Source: Neocallimastix lanati (nom. inval.) (Eukaryota > Neocallimastigomycota > Neocallimastigomycetes > Neocallimastigales > Neocallimastigaceae). Taken from it: a DNA stretch of 64,000 bases. This document shows, piece after piece, positions 24,736 through 37,500 of this stretch. The stretch is from the NCBI GenBank assembly GCA_016946835.1, contig JACVTC010000165.1, positions 117,001 through 181,000 on the forward strand, in the 5' to 3' direction. The position numbers and the translations under genes were made by a program. Each line of letters opens with the position of its first letter. Position 1 is the first letter of the stretch. The notes under the pieces were generated by a model that ran no database searches, had not been told where the DNA came from, and saw only the letters and a program-made list of their open reading frames with translations.

Positions 24736-25070
24736 ATAGTATCATCAAAAATCATTCCTCTTCCTATTCTTTTTTTTTTTTTTTTTTTTTTTATAATTTA
24801 AAACAATAATTTTTTGTATCTCTTCCACCAAGAAAGGAAGTTATATATAATCAGTAACCATGTCATCTATCTTTTTTTTTTTTTTTTTTTTCACCCTCAT
24901 TATTCATAAAAAATAATTACAAAATAGTTAACAAAATTTTTCATCAAATGACCTTTATTCACTACATTATTATATTAGTAATGTCACCATATTTATTATT
25001 TTTTCACTATCACTATTTCTAATTATTAACCCTACTCTTGCTATTGTTCTAATTATTATTATTAATATTA

Positions 25071-25104
<34 letters not shown>

Positions 25105-25160
25105 ATCAATACTGTTACTATTATTAACGACAATCGTTGTCATTGATATTATTAGTTTGG
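24216..25160 (-). repeat. Dispersed repeat / decayed coding element
   Basis: This is another island of higher complexity. Positions 24818-25022 match 10455-10620 ('atctcttccaccaagaa', 'ggaagttatata', 'ccatgtcat', 'tcactacatt', 'tttcactatcacta'). At 24380-24680 the minus strand reads YENVKDRFKVGEG and LLNNILSITFERGLPFS in one open frame. An imperfect inverted repeat (acaacggtaggcctt near 24402, aaggcctatcgttaa near 24477) lies in between. The shared block suggests a low-copy mobile family, perhaps the LINE-like family at 10 kb. Long A and T runs (24686-24732, 25074-25101) interrupt it. Confidence 0.4.
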
Positions 25161-25250
25161 TCTTGAAAAAAATTCTATCAAAGACGTTTTTTTTTTTTTA
25201 TTCACTAATTAATAAAAATCGTTATCTGCAATGAAACACTTCATATAATA

Positions 25251-25283
<33 letters not shown>

Positions 25284-25478
25284 GAATAATAAGAATAATA
25301 TTAAATTATTTTTAAATTTAAATTTCTATTATCTTGTTATTTTTAATTTTATTTTATTTTATTTTATTTTTATTTTATTTTATTTTATTTTTACTTCTTA
25401 TTTATTAATATTTATTTTATATTTTATTTCTAATCTTCTTTTTTATTGTATATCTTTATATATTATATATATATAGTT

Positions 25479-25537
<59 letters not shown>

Positions 25538-25624
25538 TTTGTTTGTTTGTTTATTTATTCTTTGCTTTTTATTTTATTTTATTTGTTGTATTTGTTATAT
25601 TTTATATATTATTTAATTTTATTA

Positions 25625-25670
<46 letters not shown>

Positions 25671-26105
25671 TTAGATGATGACTGAAGCGAAAAAATATTA
25701 ATTGAAAAGAAAGAAAAATTATAATTTTAATAATATTATTATGATAAATAAAAAAAAAATAAATTATTAAAAAAATAAAAAAAATATAAAAAATAAAAAA
25801 ATAAAAAAAAAAAATAAAATAATAAAAAATAATATTTAAAGAAAAGAAAATAATAATCATAAATATATATATATTTAAGATATGTATATATATAATTGAA
25901 TATATAATATTTTTGCAAATTAAACCGATACAAATAAAAAAAATATTGTAATATTTTTTTTTTTAAATGTATTTTTGGTTTTAATTTTTTTTCCCTTTAT
26001 AATTTAATTATTCTAGAAATATTGAATGATAAAAAAAAAATTATATATAATTCATGATTATCATATATTTTAAAATAATTAATTATTTCAATATATTACT
26101 TTCCC

Positions 26106-26142
<37 letters not shown>

Positions 26143-26164
26143 TTTTATTATAATTTTATTTTAT
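25161..26164. other. Intergenic, long homopolymers
   Basis: AAT run at 25254-25280, ATTTT repeats at 25350-25392 and one of the longest T tracts of the window (25481-25536). Facing T/A blocks lie at 25631-25671. The ATT run at 26109-26143 adjoins the 3' end of the next gene. I see no gene. Confidence 0.5.
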
Positions 26165-27539
26165 TTATTGATCTTTCTTTTCTTCAGCTTCTTTCTTTTG
26201 AGCTTCCTTTTCAGCCTTTTTCTTTTCTTTTTCAGCTTTTCTGGCTTCATTTCTTTCAATTCTCTTTCTTTCATATTCTTTTTCCTTAGCATGTTCAATT
26301 TTATCGTTTTCAATAAGTTCCTTTAACATTGGATCGTTATTGAAGTCACCTCTGGCTAATCTTTCTTCGAATGAACCATCATAATTAATAATGTAAACGA
26401 TTAAACAGATACAATTAACAACCTACATAATTATATGATAAAAAAAATTTTTTTTTACAATATTTCATTAAAATATTTAATAATTTTATTAGAATTTCGA
26501 TACTTTTTTTATTTTTACAATTATTTTTAAGAATTATTCTTTTAATTCTATTAAGATATTATTATTAATTATTATTACTTACGAAGTAAACAAAGAAAAA
26601 TGGAATAAAGAAACTACCGAAGAAACTAAGTTGTAAGGTACCATTGAAAATATTAATAATGTGCTTTAATTCAATAAAGGCAGCGTAAGCTAAGTAAACA
26701 ACATCAATTTTCATATTTAAAGTGTTATCCTAAAAATGTAATTAGATATACATATATTAATAATTCAATACTTTTTTTTTATTTATTTTTTTTATATTCA
26801 ATTATATATATATTTTATTTTACTATTTTTCATCATTAATGAAAAAATTTATTGTAATTTTAAAAAAATTCATTTCATTTACGTTAGCAATACAGAATAA
26901 ACCAGTTGGACCCATAATAGCTCCAGAGAATAAGAATAAATAGTCGTGAAGAGACATATTATCCGGATCAGAAGTCAAAATAACAGTGGCGAATGGAATA
27001 AACTATCATTTTTTTTTTTTTCATATAATATACATAAATTATTAATATATTATCTGTAATATTTATTTATAAATTTTTATGTTTATTCTCATTATTTTTG
27101 TTTTTGAAAATCATTTATATATATATATTAAAATGAAAAAAACAAAAATATTAAACTTATTTTATTTTGATTATTCATATAATAATCTAATAATCTAATA
27201 ATTTTTATTATTCTTCTTTAAAGATTTGATATTAAATAAAAATAGTAAACATAAATCTTTATATCTGCAATTATTTAATTTCAAAAGCTTAACTAATAAA
27301 TAAATAAATAAACTTAAAGTTTGACAATATTAGCACAATATAACATTTTATTTATTTATATTATATCTTCAGTTATTATATTTTACTTCTTGATTCTTTT
27401 TAATTAATTCTTTCTTTTCCTTTTAATATTTTATTATCAGATTATTCATTATGATTACTAATAGTTCAATACTTACAAAGGTAATAATACCACAAGTCAT
27501 TAAAAAGACTTCATTATCAATATTCTTTAAAAGACTCAT
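26165..27539 (-). CDS. Multi-span membrane protein with charged tail, 4 exons
   Basis: Exons on the minus strand are 27477-27539, 26883-27002, 26583-26729 and 26165-26422, all phase 0 with GT-AG introns. They give 195 residues. The start MSLLKNIDNEV is the only ATG that keeps exon 1 open. Hydrophobic segments lie at about residues 13-30 (FLMTCGIITFFIPFATVIL), 42-62 (DYLFLFSGAIMGPTGLFCIA), 71-90, and a long one at 95-128 (LSFFGSFFIPFFFVYF running on into VVNCICLIVYII). That implies four membrane spans. The last ~65 residues are a Lys/Glu-rich, probably helical cytoplasmic tail (KEKEYERKRIERNEARKAEK...). I do not recognise the family. The size and topology resemble small endomembrane proteins, but no targeting or catalytic motif is visible. 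Consistent splice phases and conserved-looking exons support a real gene. Confidence 0.8.
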
Positions 27540-29192
27540 CTTAAATTAATTTTTTTATCTTAAATAATATTTTTTATTTATTTATTTTTTTTTTTTTTTT
27601 AGTTAATTTATTTCTTAACTTTTAAATTTTTTTAAAAAAAATTTAAAATTTGTGATTTTAATTTTTTTTTTTTTTATTAAAAAAAAAAAAATAAAAACTT
27701 TTCGGCCTTCTTCTATCCTATTTATAGATTAATGAGAAAATATTAATTTGATAATAAAACTTTAATAACATATAATAAAATAATATAATAAATAATTAAA
27801 TATAAATATACATTGATAGTAGAATTAATTCCAAGTCCAAATAATAAATATTTGTATATATAATTAATTATGTATCAAATATTTATAATTTATTATTTTA
27901 ATTAAATAATTAAATAATTCATATTCTTTAAATTATTTATTATTTATTTATTTATTTATTTATTATTTATTTATTTATTAATAAATAATCTTTTTCATTA
28001 TTTATATTTATTATTTATTATTTATTATTTGAAAACTGATATATATAGAGTTTAAATTCCATTGTTTTAAAATGTAAATAAATATATGTGCAGAAACTTA
28101 ATTAACTTTAATCTTCCATATATTAATAATATAATTTTATATATTATTCCATTTCAATTAATATTTGAATGATTCAATAAATTATATTAATATTCCATTT
28201 GACATATTACAATGTATTCTCTTCCACTTTTCATCCAAACTCTAATAGCAGAAGTCAAAACCAAATATAAATCAATCTATTGTTTTATATATACAACATT
28301 GAATATCAGCTGTGGTATTGCAATAAATTTATGTTAGTGTAACATAAATAAATTAAATTATATGCTAAATATGTTCGAGATTAAGTTTCTGCCAATAGTT
28401 AAAGAATTAAAAAAAAATGAAAAAATATGAAAATTTAATTTATTAAATAGAAATTAATTAAGATTTATTGAATTTTTTTTTTTTTTGTTTAATTGCTTTT
28501 AGTTACTTAACTTTCTAATATTATTTTGTGGTAAACTGTAAATTTTTTTTTTATTTTAGAACATAATAAAAAAAAAATGTTAAGATAAATATATATTTAA
28601 ATAATAATAGATTAAGAAAGCTCGAGAGAAATAATTATATATTAAATAGATATTAATACAAATAATAATTAGTATTAATAAAATTCATTAAATAAAACAT
28701 AATTGAATAGATGAAATATCGATTAAAAAATTATATAAAAAAATAAAGCAATTTTAATCCAAACCAAAAAAAAAAATAATACAATTTTTATTTCTAATTC
28801 CTCCTTTAATTTATAATTAACAATGCAAATGGTAATTGTGAAAAAAAAAATCTTAAAAAATAAATCTTAAAAAATAAACACATCTTCTTTTCCTAATTAA
28901 GTTTATTTTAATACAAAGTTACCAAGAAGAGGGATGAACATTAGTAATGTTTTTTAATTATAACAATATGAAATATTATGATTTTTTTGATATTTCATAT
29001 TATATATATCAATTATTTTTTATTTATATTTTATTATTATTTATAATTTATTATTTATTAATTATTATTTATTATTTATTTAATATTGATTCTATATTAT
29101 TATTTACAAATAATAATCACAAATAATAAAGTATATATGAAATACTTATAAATACTAAATAATTCTAAAAAAAAAAAAAAATTTTTTTTGGG

Positions 29193-29223
<31 letters not shown>

Positions 29224-29568
29224 TTAATAATAATAATAATAAAAAATTTAATTAATAATTAATATGAAAATTTATATATATAAATATATATATTATATTT
29301 TATTATTTAATATTTTTAATATTTATATTTTTATTTATAGTTTTTTATATTTGATACAAATAAAGAAACTTTTCAAATTATATTTAAGATATTAAAATAA
29401 AAAATTAATTAATAAAATGAACCTCAAATAATTTACAGAATTAGATCTTTACCTTTTTTTTTTTACCTAATTTATTATAATTATTTTTTTTTAAATGAAA
29501 AAAAAAAATAAATTATTATTATTACTATTATATTATTATTGATAATCACGTGTCAATCTTATATAAAA
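27540..29568. other. Intergenic, no gene seen
   Basis: AT-rich unique sequence with TTTA and ATT repeats (27948-28031, 29025-29085, 29196-29240). Two CACGTG hexamers (29548-29553 and 29590-29595) lie close to the left end of the Mutator-like element in inverted 9-bp context (atcacgtgt / acacgtgat). I see no coding frame. Confidence 0.45.
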
Positions 29569-30309
29569 GGGAGGTTGCATTACGCCAAAACACGTGATAT
29601 ATATAAATATGTAGCTATAGCTGAATGTGAAGCGTTTTGACGAATGTGAGGCATTTCGACATAATTTATGTATAATCATCATAAATATTTGTACAATGTG
29701 TATAATATATGTAATACGCCACTATTTTCAACGTATATTTTTATTTATTGTATTTTAACATTAAAAAATAAAATAAAAACTAAAAAAAGAATAAAAGAAT
29801 AAATAAGTTTTCTGTTAAGAATTTTATTTTGTTTTTATTTTATTTTTATTTTATTTTATTATTATATTTTATTTCATTATTATATTTTATTATTAAATAT
29901 TTTAATAATAAAACCTTTCCATTTTATTTTATTTAAATAAAATAAATAAAATTTTATATTATATTATTAAATTATTTAAATAATAGAATAAAACTTATTA
30001 TAATATCAAATATTTATTATTAATAAAATTAAAATATTGATATTGATATTAATAAAATATTTAGATATTGATATTAATAAAATATTTTGATATTGATATT
30101 AATAAAATATATTGATGTTGATATTAATATAATTTAAACTATATATATTCTAGTTAATTATTATGTATAAATTTAGAGCGTGTTTAATTCTAATAAACAT
30201 TAATACCATAAATCAATGATATCATTTTTATCACATTTTTTATCAATCAATTCGGATTCCTTTTTTTTGTATTTTTTAATTAAATCATTGATTTTATCAG
30301 TTTTTGTTA

Positions 30310-31102
30310 CTATTCTTCTTTTTTTTTTTTTTTCCAAACCCCTTCAATTTTCCTTTTGTAATTATTGTAAGATAAAGATTCTTCTCTTTTTAAATGATAA
30401 ATCAATTCATAGAAAGAAAGTTTTTTGCAAAACAATTTTTTTAAGTAATTGTTAAAAGATTCTGAAGCATTATTTGTTATGTGGTTTATACCGTTATAAT
30501 AATTCCAATATTGAATATCATATTTATATAAATAAGTCTTATTAAAATATTCCAAAAAATTTAAAAAATTGAAATAATTATATATTTGACATATAATTTT
30601 AATATAATTATAAATATCAAATATATATTCAGGATTTATAAAAGGAAAATTTGTAATAGCATTATAAAACAAATAAATTTTATTATTATTTTCAACTTCA
30701 TTATAATATAATTTATTTTTTTGAACTTCTAACGATCTTTTATAATGCTATACACAATATTTAATAGTAATGATAGGCAGCATTGGATATACCTTTTTCA
30801 AAATCACAATGCAAAATTTTTGGTGTAACTATAATATTATTATTATATTTACTTGCATTCTTTTTTAATTCTTCAAATGACAATTCATAGGTTGCTTGTT
30901 CTTTATTATTTAATATAGATAGTGATGTAATATAAAAACTTTTTATTTCTGGAGCATATATTCTTGTTATAAACATTTGATAACCAAATATTGGTGCAAT
31001 ATAAAATGTACCATCAGCAAACATATTTTCGTTGTATTTAATAAATAATTCTGTTTGGAATGGTGATTGAAAAATTATAATATTAGAATTTTTGAATATC
31101 AT
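30310..31102 (-). pseudogene. MULE transposase catalytic core, broken (copy A)
   Basis: Two frames (30761-31102 and 30310-30672) together cover the DDE core. The first contains 'ENMFADGTFYIAP' and 'ILHCDFEKGISNA', the two Asp motifs. The second contains 'EYFNKTYLYKYDIQYWNYY' and 'TNNASESFNNYL', with the Glu. A small deletion and frame change lie between them relative to copy B. Transposase normally cuts the element ends and joins them to target DNA. This copy is inactive. Confidence 0.85.
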
Positions 31103-31235
31103 AAAATTTTCATCTCTTTCGTTTATATAATATTCAGATTCATCTGGAATTTCATTAAATTTTGATATATCAGGAGGTAGTTGTTTTTAATATATCTTGA
31201 TATTTAAGATTTAATTGAATAATATTCAGGGCATA

Positions 31236-31583
31236 TCAATCCAATTTCTCAGATATTTCATTATATATATGTTTTGGATTTATATCAAATGGGATTGAGG
31301 TTTTTCTAATTTCATTTTTCATTTTATGTTTTACTATTGATACAGATGCATCATATTCTTTTCCTGGATGAGTATGTTTGTTTTGTTTGTTTTCATATTT
31401 TATTACTTTATTATTATCATTTAGAATAATGTATGATTTACATTTTTTAACTGTTTTATATCCAGTACAGTTGAATACTTTTGTACTATTCGTTATATAC
31501 CATAAATTAAATTTATATTTTTTGTTTACAATGATTTGGTTTTTTTCTTTATTAGTTTCACTTATTTCTAATTGATCATCCAT
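31236..31583 (-). CDS. FLYWCH-like DNA-binding part of MULE transposase
   Basis: This 115-codon frame opens MDDQLEISETNKEKNQ. Its core 'FNLWYITNSTKVFNCTG' continues 'KKCKSYIILNDNN' and ends 'NKHTHPGKEYD'. The spacing of W/Y, Cys, Cys and HxH is that of FLYWCH/WRKY-GCM1-type zinc fingers. These sit at the N-terminus of many MULE transposases and bind the element's ends. Downstream the protein would continue into the DDE core, but a frameshift intervenes, so this is now a separate, possibly untranslated piece. Confidence 0.7.
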   Translation of the reverse strand: MDDQLEISETNKEKNQIIVNKKYKFNLWYITNSTKVFNCTGYKTVKKCKSYIILNDNNKVIKYENKQNKHTHPGKEYDASVSIVKHKMKNEIRKTSIPFDINPKHIYNEISEKLD

Positions 31584-31661
31584 TTATTATAAATATTTTA
31601 AATTAAAAGTTTTATTTTTTAAATTTTTTTTTTAATCTATTTTTTTATCTTATATTTTTAT

Positions 31662-31695
<34 letters not shown>

Positions 31696-32116
31696 TTTTT
31701 ATTTTAAATTAAAAGTTTTATTTTTTAATTTTTTTGTTTTAATCTATATTTTTTATCTTATATCTTTATTTTTTTTTTATTTTTATTTTACTTTATTATT
31801 TATTTTTTTTTTTTATTTTTATTTTAATCTATTTTTTTTATATTATATTTTTATTCTTTTTTTTTTTTTTTTTTTTTTATTTTAAATTAAAAGTTTTATT
31901 TTTTAATTTTTTTTGTTTTAATCTATATTTTTTATCTTATAATTTTATTTTTTATTTTTTATTTTTTATTTTACTTAATTATTTATATTTTTTTATTATT
32001 TTTTTTACTTTATTGTTAAAAATTTAACCCTATCCTATTCATTTATTTTTATAAGCCACATTGTAATACATGAATAAATGATTAAACATAAATTATGTCG
32101 AAATGCAATACTCCCC

Positions 32117-33387
32117 ATTTTGACATAATTTATGTATAATCTTCATAAATTTTTGTACAATGTGTATAATATATGTAATACGCCACTATTTTTCAACGTA
32201 TATTTTATTTATTGTATTTCAGCATTAAAAAAATAAAATAAAAACAAAAAAAGAATAAATAAATAAAAGAATAAACAAGTTTTCTGTTAAGAATTTTATT
32301 TTATTTTTATTTTTTTTTAATTTTATTTTATTATTATATTTTATTATTAAATATTTTAATAATAAAACCTTTCCATTTTATTTTATTTAAATAAAATAAA
32401 TAAAATTATATATTTTATTATTAAATTAATTAAATAATAGAATAAAATTTATTATAATATTAAATATTTATTATTAATAAAATTTAAATATTGATATTGA
32501 TATTAATAAAATATTTTGATATTGATATAAATATTATTTAAACTATATATATTCTAGTTAATTATTATTTATAAATTTAGAGTGTGTTTAATTCTATTAA
32601 ACATTTATACCATAAATCAATGATATCATTTTTATCACATTTTTTATCAATCAATTCGGATTCCTTTTTTTTTGTATTTTTTAATGAAATCATTGATTTC
32701 ATCAGTTTTTGTTAATATTCCTTTTTTTTTTTTTTTTTTCCAAACTCCTTCAATTTTCCTTTTGTAATTATTGTAAGATAAAGATTCTCTTTTTAAATGA
32801 TTAATCAATTCATATAAAGAAGGTTTTTTGTAAAACAATTTTTTTAAGTAATTGTTAAAAGATTCTGAAGCATTATTTGTTATGTGGTTTATATCGTTAT
32901 AATAATTCCAATATTGAATATCATATTTATACAAATAAGTCTTATTAAAATATTCCAAAAAATTTAAAAAATCGAAATAATTATATATTTGACATATAAT
33001 TTTAATATAATTATAAATATCAAATATATATTCAGGATTTATAAAAGGAAAATTTGTAATAGCTTTATATAACAAATAAATTTTATGATTATTTTCACCT
33101 TCATTATAACATAATTTATTTTTTTGAACTTCTAACGATCTTTTATAATGCCATACACAATATTTAATAGTAATTTTATGAAATATTTTAATGGAAGCAT
33201 TGGATATACTTTTTTCAAAATCACAACACAAAATTTTTGGTGTAACTATAATATTATTATTATATTTTCTTTCATTCCTTTTTAATTCTTCAAATAACAA
33301 TTCATAGGTTGCTTGTTCTTTATTATTTAATATAGATAGTGATGTAATATAAAAACTATTTATTTCTGGAGCAAATACTTTTGTTAT
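32117..33387 (-). mobile_element. Mutator-like DNA transposon, copy B, truncated
   Basis: Copy B begins directly at the right end of copy A with 'attttgacataatttatg' and matches copy A 29655-30980 at roughly nine bases in ten. The open frame 32647-33300 (217 codons) holds the second Asp (CCDFEKSISNA), the segment SIKIFHKITIKYCVWHYKRS and the Glu motif (TNNASESFNNYL). The homology to copy A stops abruptly near 33387, where Ty3/Gypsy sequence starts. The N-terminal third, first Asp and far inverted repeat are therefore missing. Confidence 0.85.
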
Positions 33388-33905
33388 ATTATAAAAATCC
33401 TACAGTCCGTAATTCCATTTCCTCTAAAAATCCTAAAACTAAACGACATTTTTCGAAAACCAAACGACAATTATCGTTCGAAAAATCTAAAAAGTCGTTC
33501 GCTAACAATCTTAATGAGTCCAAAAATTTTAAAGAAATAAACAACATCATTATTGGTAATAACACACACATCAATAATATTGAACGTAGTTATTCAGGTA
33601 ATTTCGTTCCTAGCATTCCCGTTAATAATCCTAAATTTTCTAGAATTAAATGGAACAGAGGTATGATTCTAACCCATGAAGGTATTTATGATTCTATTTT
33701 CATGCTTGACAGTGGCTCTGACCCTAATGTCATTGGTTCAAATATTCTAGATAAACTTAACCTAACCCCAACTAAATCAAATTCATCTCTTTCTATTGTT
33801 TCCGGGGGCAAGATGACGCAAGTAGATACTTACATTGTAAAGAGTTCTATCAGAAACAGATTACAAATAACAAATTTTAACACCAAAATAAAAAAAACAC
33901 GTAAT
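33388..33905 (+). mobile_element. Ty3/Gypsy fragment: gag end and protease
   Basis: The plus-strand frame reads a basic, low-complexity gag-like tail and then a retropepsin domain. The active-site block is 'FMLDSGSDPNVIGSNIL' and a following strand is 'SIVSGGKMTQVDTYIV'. Family: Ty3/Gypsy, probably chromovirus. It lies in the opposite orientation to the 34.6-38.9 kb element and abuts the cut end of Mutator-like copy B. It is a short, broken fossil without visible LTRs. Confidence 0.8.
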
Positions 33906-33949
33906 AAAAATTCGTTTTTTTTAAATAAAATAATCTTTATTAATTAAAA

Positions 33950-34581
33950 AAAATTAAATCTCTTTTTGTTATTAACTATCATATAGTCAATAACTAATAC
34001 ATCGATTTAATTATAGAAATTTACATGTATTTATATTTTTTCATTATTACATTATAATATATTATTTCTATCTAATTTACATATATTACTATTTATTTAT
34101 AAACAAAATATTTATTAATAATTTTATTAAATAATAATTAACTAAACTAAACAATAATTAATTCAATAAACTTTCAACTTATTTACAATAATAATTAAAT
34201 TCAATAACAACTCATTTATTATATATTTATTATATAAATATTATTAATACTAATGTTTATATATTTACAATTTAAAACTATTTTTATAAACTATTTAAAC
34301 TAATTTTAACTATTTAAAACTATTCCGAAATTAATTTTAAAGTATTTTAAACTAACTAAACTAAATTAACTAAGTTAAATAGAATAACTAAACTAAATTA
34401 AATAAATTATTTAGATTAAAGTTATTATCCAAAATTATTTAAATAATAATTTTTCCTTTATGAAAAGTTTACATAAATTTATAATTAATTTTCATATACG
34501 TAAATCATAAATTTATGTAATTTTATTACATTAATTAATTATGTAATAATTAATTATTAAAGATTTTATTAAATCTTTACA
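33950..34581 (-). repeat. Putative 3' LTR region of the Ty3 element
   Basis: Just outside the integrase/chromodomain end, the minus strand reads the purine tract 'aaagggcgagaa' followed by 'tgtaaagatttaataaaatc'. This is the arrangement expected of a polypurine tract and the start of a 3' LTR. The 630 bp beyond are AT-rich and non-coding. The matching 5' LTR was not found upstream of 39 kb, so the LTR's extent is uncertain. Confidence 0.45.
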
Positions 34582-37500
34582 TTCTCGCCCTTTAAGTTGA
34601 GCTCCTGCGAACTATAGAGTTCAATCTCCGGGAAGGAATGTCAATTATAAATGGTTGATATTTATGCCTAATGTATTCTTCATTAAAATCTTTATCACCA
34701 TCATCAACCACATTATTTCGTTTATTCCTTTTAGATTTACGAAAGTACTCTTGAATTAGCTGTCTATCGTAAATTTGATCTTCATCGATCCAAGAATCTT
34801 CAACAGAATCTAGGCCTTTCCAAGATACGAGGAAACGATTTTTTCCTCTATATGTCCTCATATCAATAATTCTTTCAGGAATCTTATCTATGGTATCGGT
34901 AATTAACTTAATATTCTTTCTTTTCCTATTATTTCTATTAGCAAATTCATTTTCATAAAATGGTTCCAGTAAAGATACATGAATAACAGGGTGACAACGC
35001 ATATTACTTGGTAATTTGAGTTCGTAGGCTAATGAACTAACTTTCTTCACAATTTCAAATGGACCAAGCATTTGGTCTGCTAATTTCCTTTTTACATTCT
35101 TAGTTGTATTTCCTTTGAGTAACCAAACTTTTTTACCAACTTCAAAATCTGGCGTGGGTAATCTTTTGAAATCAGCATACTTTTTATAGGTTTCTTTAGC
35201 TGACTCTAAATTTTCCTTTAAAAATTTAATATTTTCATTTATATCTTTTACTCTAACATCAGCTCTATGAGGACTATCTAAAGAAGGAATTTCTATACTA
35301 AATTTTGGGTTAAATCCATAGTTTGCAAAAAATGGTGATTGATTGATTGATTGTTGCAAAGTATTATTATAAGCAAACTCAGCAAAAGGCAACAAGTCAA
35401 CCCAATTGTTTTGTCTTTCATTTATGAAACAACGGAGATATTGTTCCAATATTCCGTTCACCCTCTACGTTTGACCATCAGTCTGCGGATGGTTCGAAGT
35501 GGAGAATGACAACTTAATGTTTAATAATTCGCAAAGACGATTCCAAAAATCAGAAGTAAATTGCGTACCTCTATCCGAAACAATGGAATCAGGAAAGCCA
35601 TGTAACCTAAAGATATGGTTAATAAAAGAATCGGCAGCAATTGAAGCACTAGGAAGACAACGTAAAGGAATAAAATGTGCCATTTTAGTCAATCTATCTA
35701 CAACAGTCATGACAGTGGTCATATCTTTGGATTTCGGTAATTCAACAATAAAATCCATGGAGATGTCTGACCATGGTCTGTCGGGGGTAGACAAAGGAGA
35801 TAAAAGACCGTAGGGTTTATGTCTTGGAACTTTAGCTTTGCAGCAAGTTTCACAGGACTTAACAAACTTTTTAACATCATTACGTAACTTAGGCCACCAA
35901 AAGTTACGATTAATCAAATCAAATGTTTTGCGTACACCGAAATGACCAGCAGTAACAGAGTCATGGTGTATTTCAAGAACTCTTGTGCGAAGATTCTGAG
36001 GGACATAAATTAAGTTATCAAAAAGTAAGAAACCTTCCTTATCAATTTTACACTTATCAATAAATTTAATAGGTGGATTAACATTACTATTATTTAAAAT
36101 AAAGGATTTAATTTTTATAAAAAGATCATCATAATTTAAAGATTTTAAAATAGAATTAATTAAGGACTCGTCACATGAGTTACGATTAATAACACAACAA
36201 GAAACATCACGAGAACAATCAAATAAATGATCACTTCTTCTTGACAAAATATCTAGTTTACCAGATTTTTTACCAGAACGATACACAAGATTAAAATCGA
36301 AACGAGAAAGAAATTCATACCAACGAATTTGTCGTTGAGAAAGTAGCTCAGGCTTCCTAGGAAAAGTAAGGTTTTTATGATCGGTATAAATAGTAAATGG
36401 ATGGCGAGCACCTTCAAGGTAATGACGCCATTCTTCCAAAGCAACTTTAATTGCAAGAAGCCCTTTATCATAAATGGGGTAATTTAGTTGAGATTTGGTT
36501 AGACTGGTAGAAATAAAAGCAATTGGGTGTAACTGACCATCAAATTTTTGGGAAAGTATAGCTCCAACAGCGAAATTAGAAGCATCAGTTTCCACAATGA
36601 AAGGTTTGTTACTATCAGGATTTCTTAAAATTGAAGCAGAAGTAAAAAGTTCTTTTAATTTATCAAAGGATTTTTGTTGATCAGAACCCCAGAGAAATGG
36701 AACATTTTTCCTGGTAAGTTTATGTAAGGGCCGCGCAATCTTAGCAAAATCCTTGATAAAAATTCTATAATAATTACATAATCCAATAAATGATTGTATT
36801 TCCTTTACATTAGAAGGAACAGGCCAATCTAGGATAGCTTTAACCTTTTCAGGATCAACTTTCAAGCCGTCTTTTGATAATATATAACCAAGGAAGGCGG
36901 TTTCAGTAACATCGAATTCGCACTTCTCTAATTTAATGTACAAGTTATTTTCTAATAATTTTTTAAGCACTTTTTTAACGTGTTCATGATGTTCCTCTAA
37001 ACTATTAGAATAAATTAATATATAGTCTATGTAAGAAATAACAAAGTCATCTAAGTAATCGCTAAGAACATCATTAATAAAATGCTGGAAGGTGGCTGGA
37101 GCATTTTTTAAGCCAAAAGGCATAACTAAATATTCAAAATACATTTCTTCCTCCTCCTCGGATGATAATTTCCATCCATCAAAATTATTGTCAATATAAT
37201 AACTAAGATTATCAACAGTAGGTTCAGCAAGGCCAGATTGTTTGCTCCATAGGTCCTCATAGGATTTAAGAATAAGACGATTAACAAGATTATTATATTT
37301 AAGATCGGAAATATAAAGGGTGATTTTATTATCAACGCACTTATATTTGAAGAATTTTGTAGTTTTAGGGTGTTTTTCAACTAGTTTTTTATATTCGAAT
37401 TGTAGAAGATCGTTAGACAAATCAATATTATAATTAGAAATATTGTCAGAAATAGCTTTAATCTGTTTATGAAAATTATGCTCGATCTCTTTATTAGAAA

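Larger units (their letters stand above)
29569..32116 (-). mobile_element. Mutator-like DNA transposon, copy A
   Basis: The left end 'gggaggttgcattacgcc' and the reverse complement of the right end 'ggggagtattgcatttcgac' pair as terminal inverted repeats. The left end carries two more GCATTTCG-like motifs (29628-29642, 29649-29660). The minus strand encodes a MULE transposase in pieces. An N-terminal FLYWCH-like zinc finger (31236-31583) has a Cys pair around 'NCTGYKTVKKCKSY' and a final HTHPG. The catalytic core's first Asp is in 'FADGTF' and its second in 'HCDFEKGISNA' (30761-31102). The C-terminal part with the catalytic Glu is in 'TNNASESFNNYL' (30310-30672). Frameshifts separate the three pieces, and copy A lacks about eight residues after the second Asp that copy B keeps. 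It therefore cannot make an active enzyme. Length (2.5 kb) is normal for a small MULE. Confidence 0.85.

Noticed and set aside
26054-26326. A 90-residue Leu/Phe-rich plus-strand protein
   Set aside because: It overlaps an ATT microsatellite and the antisense of the last exon of the membrane-protein gene.
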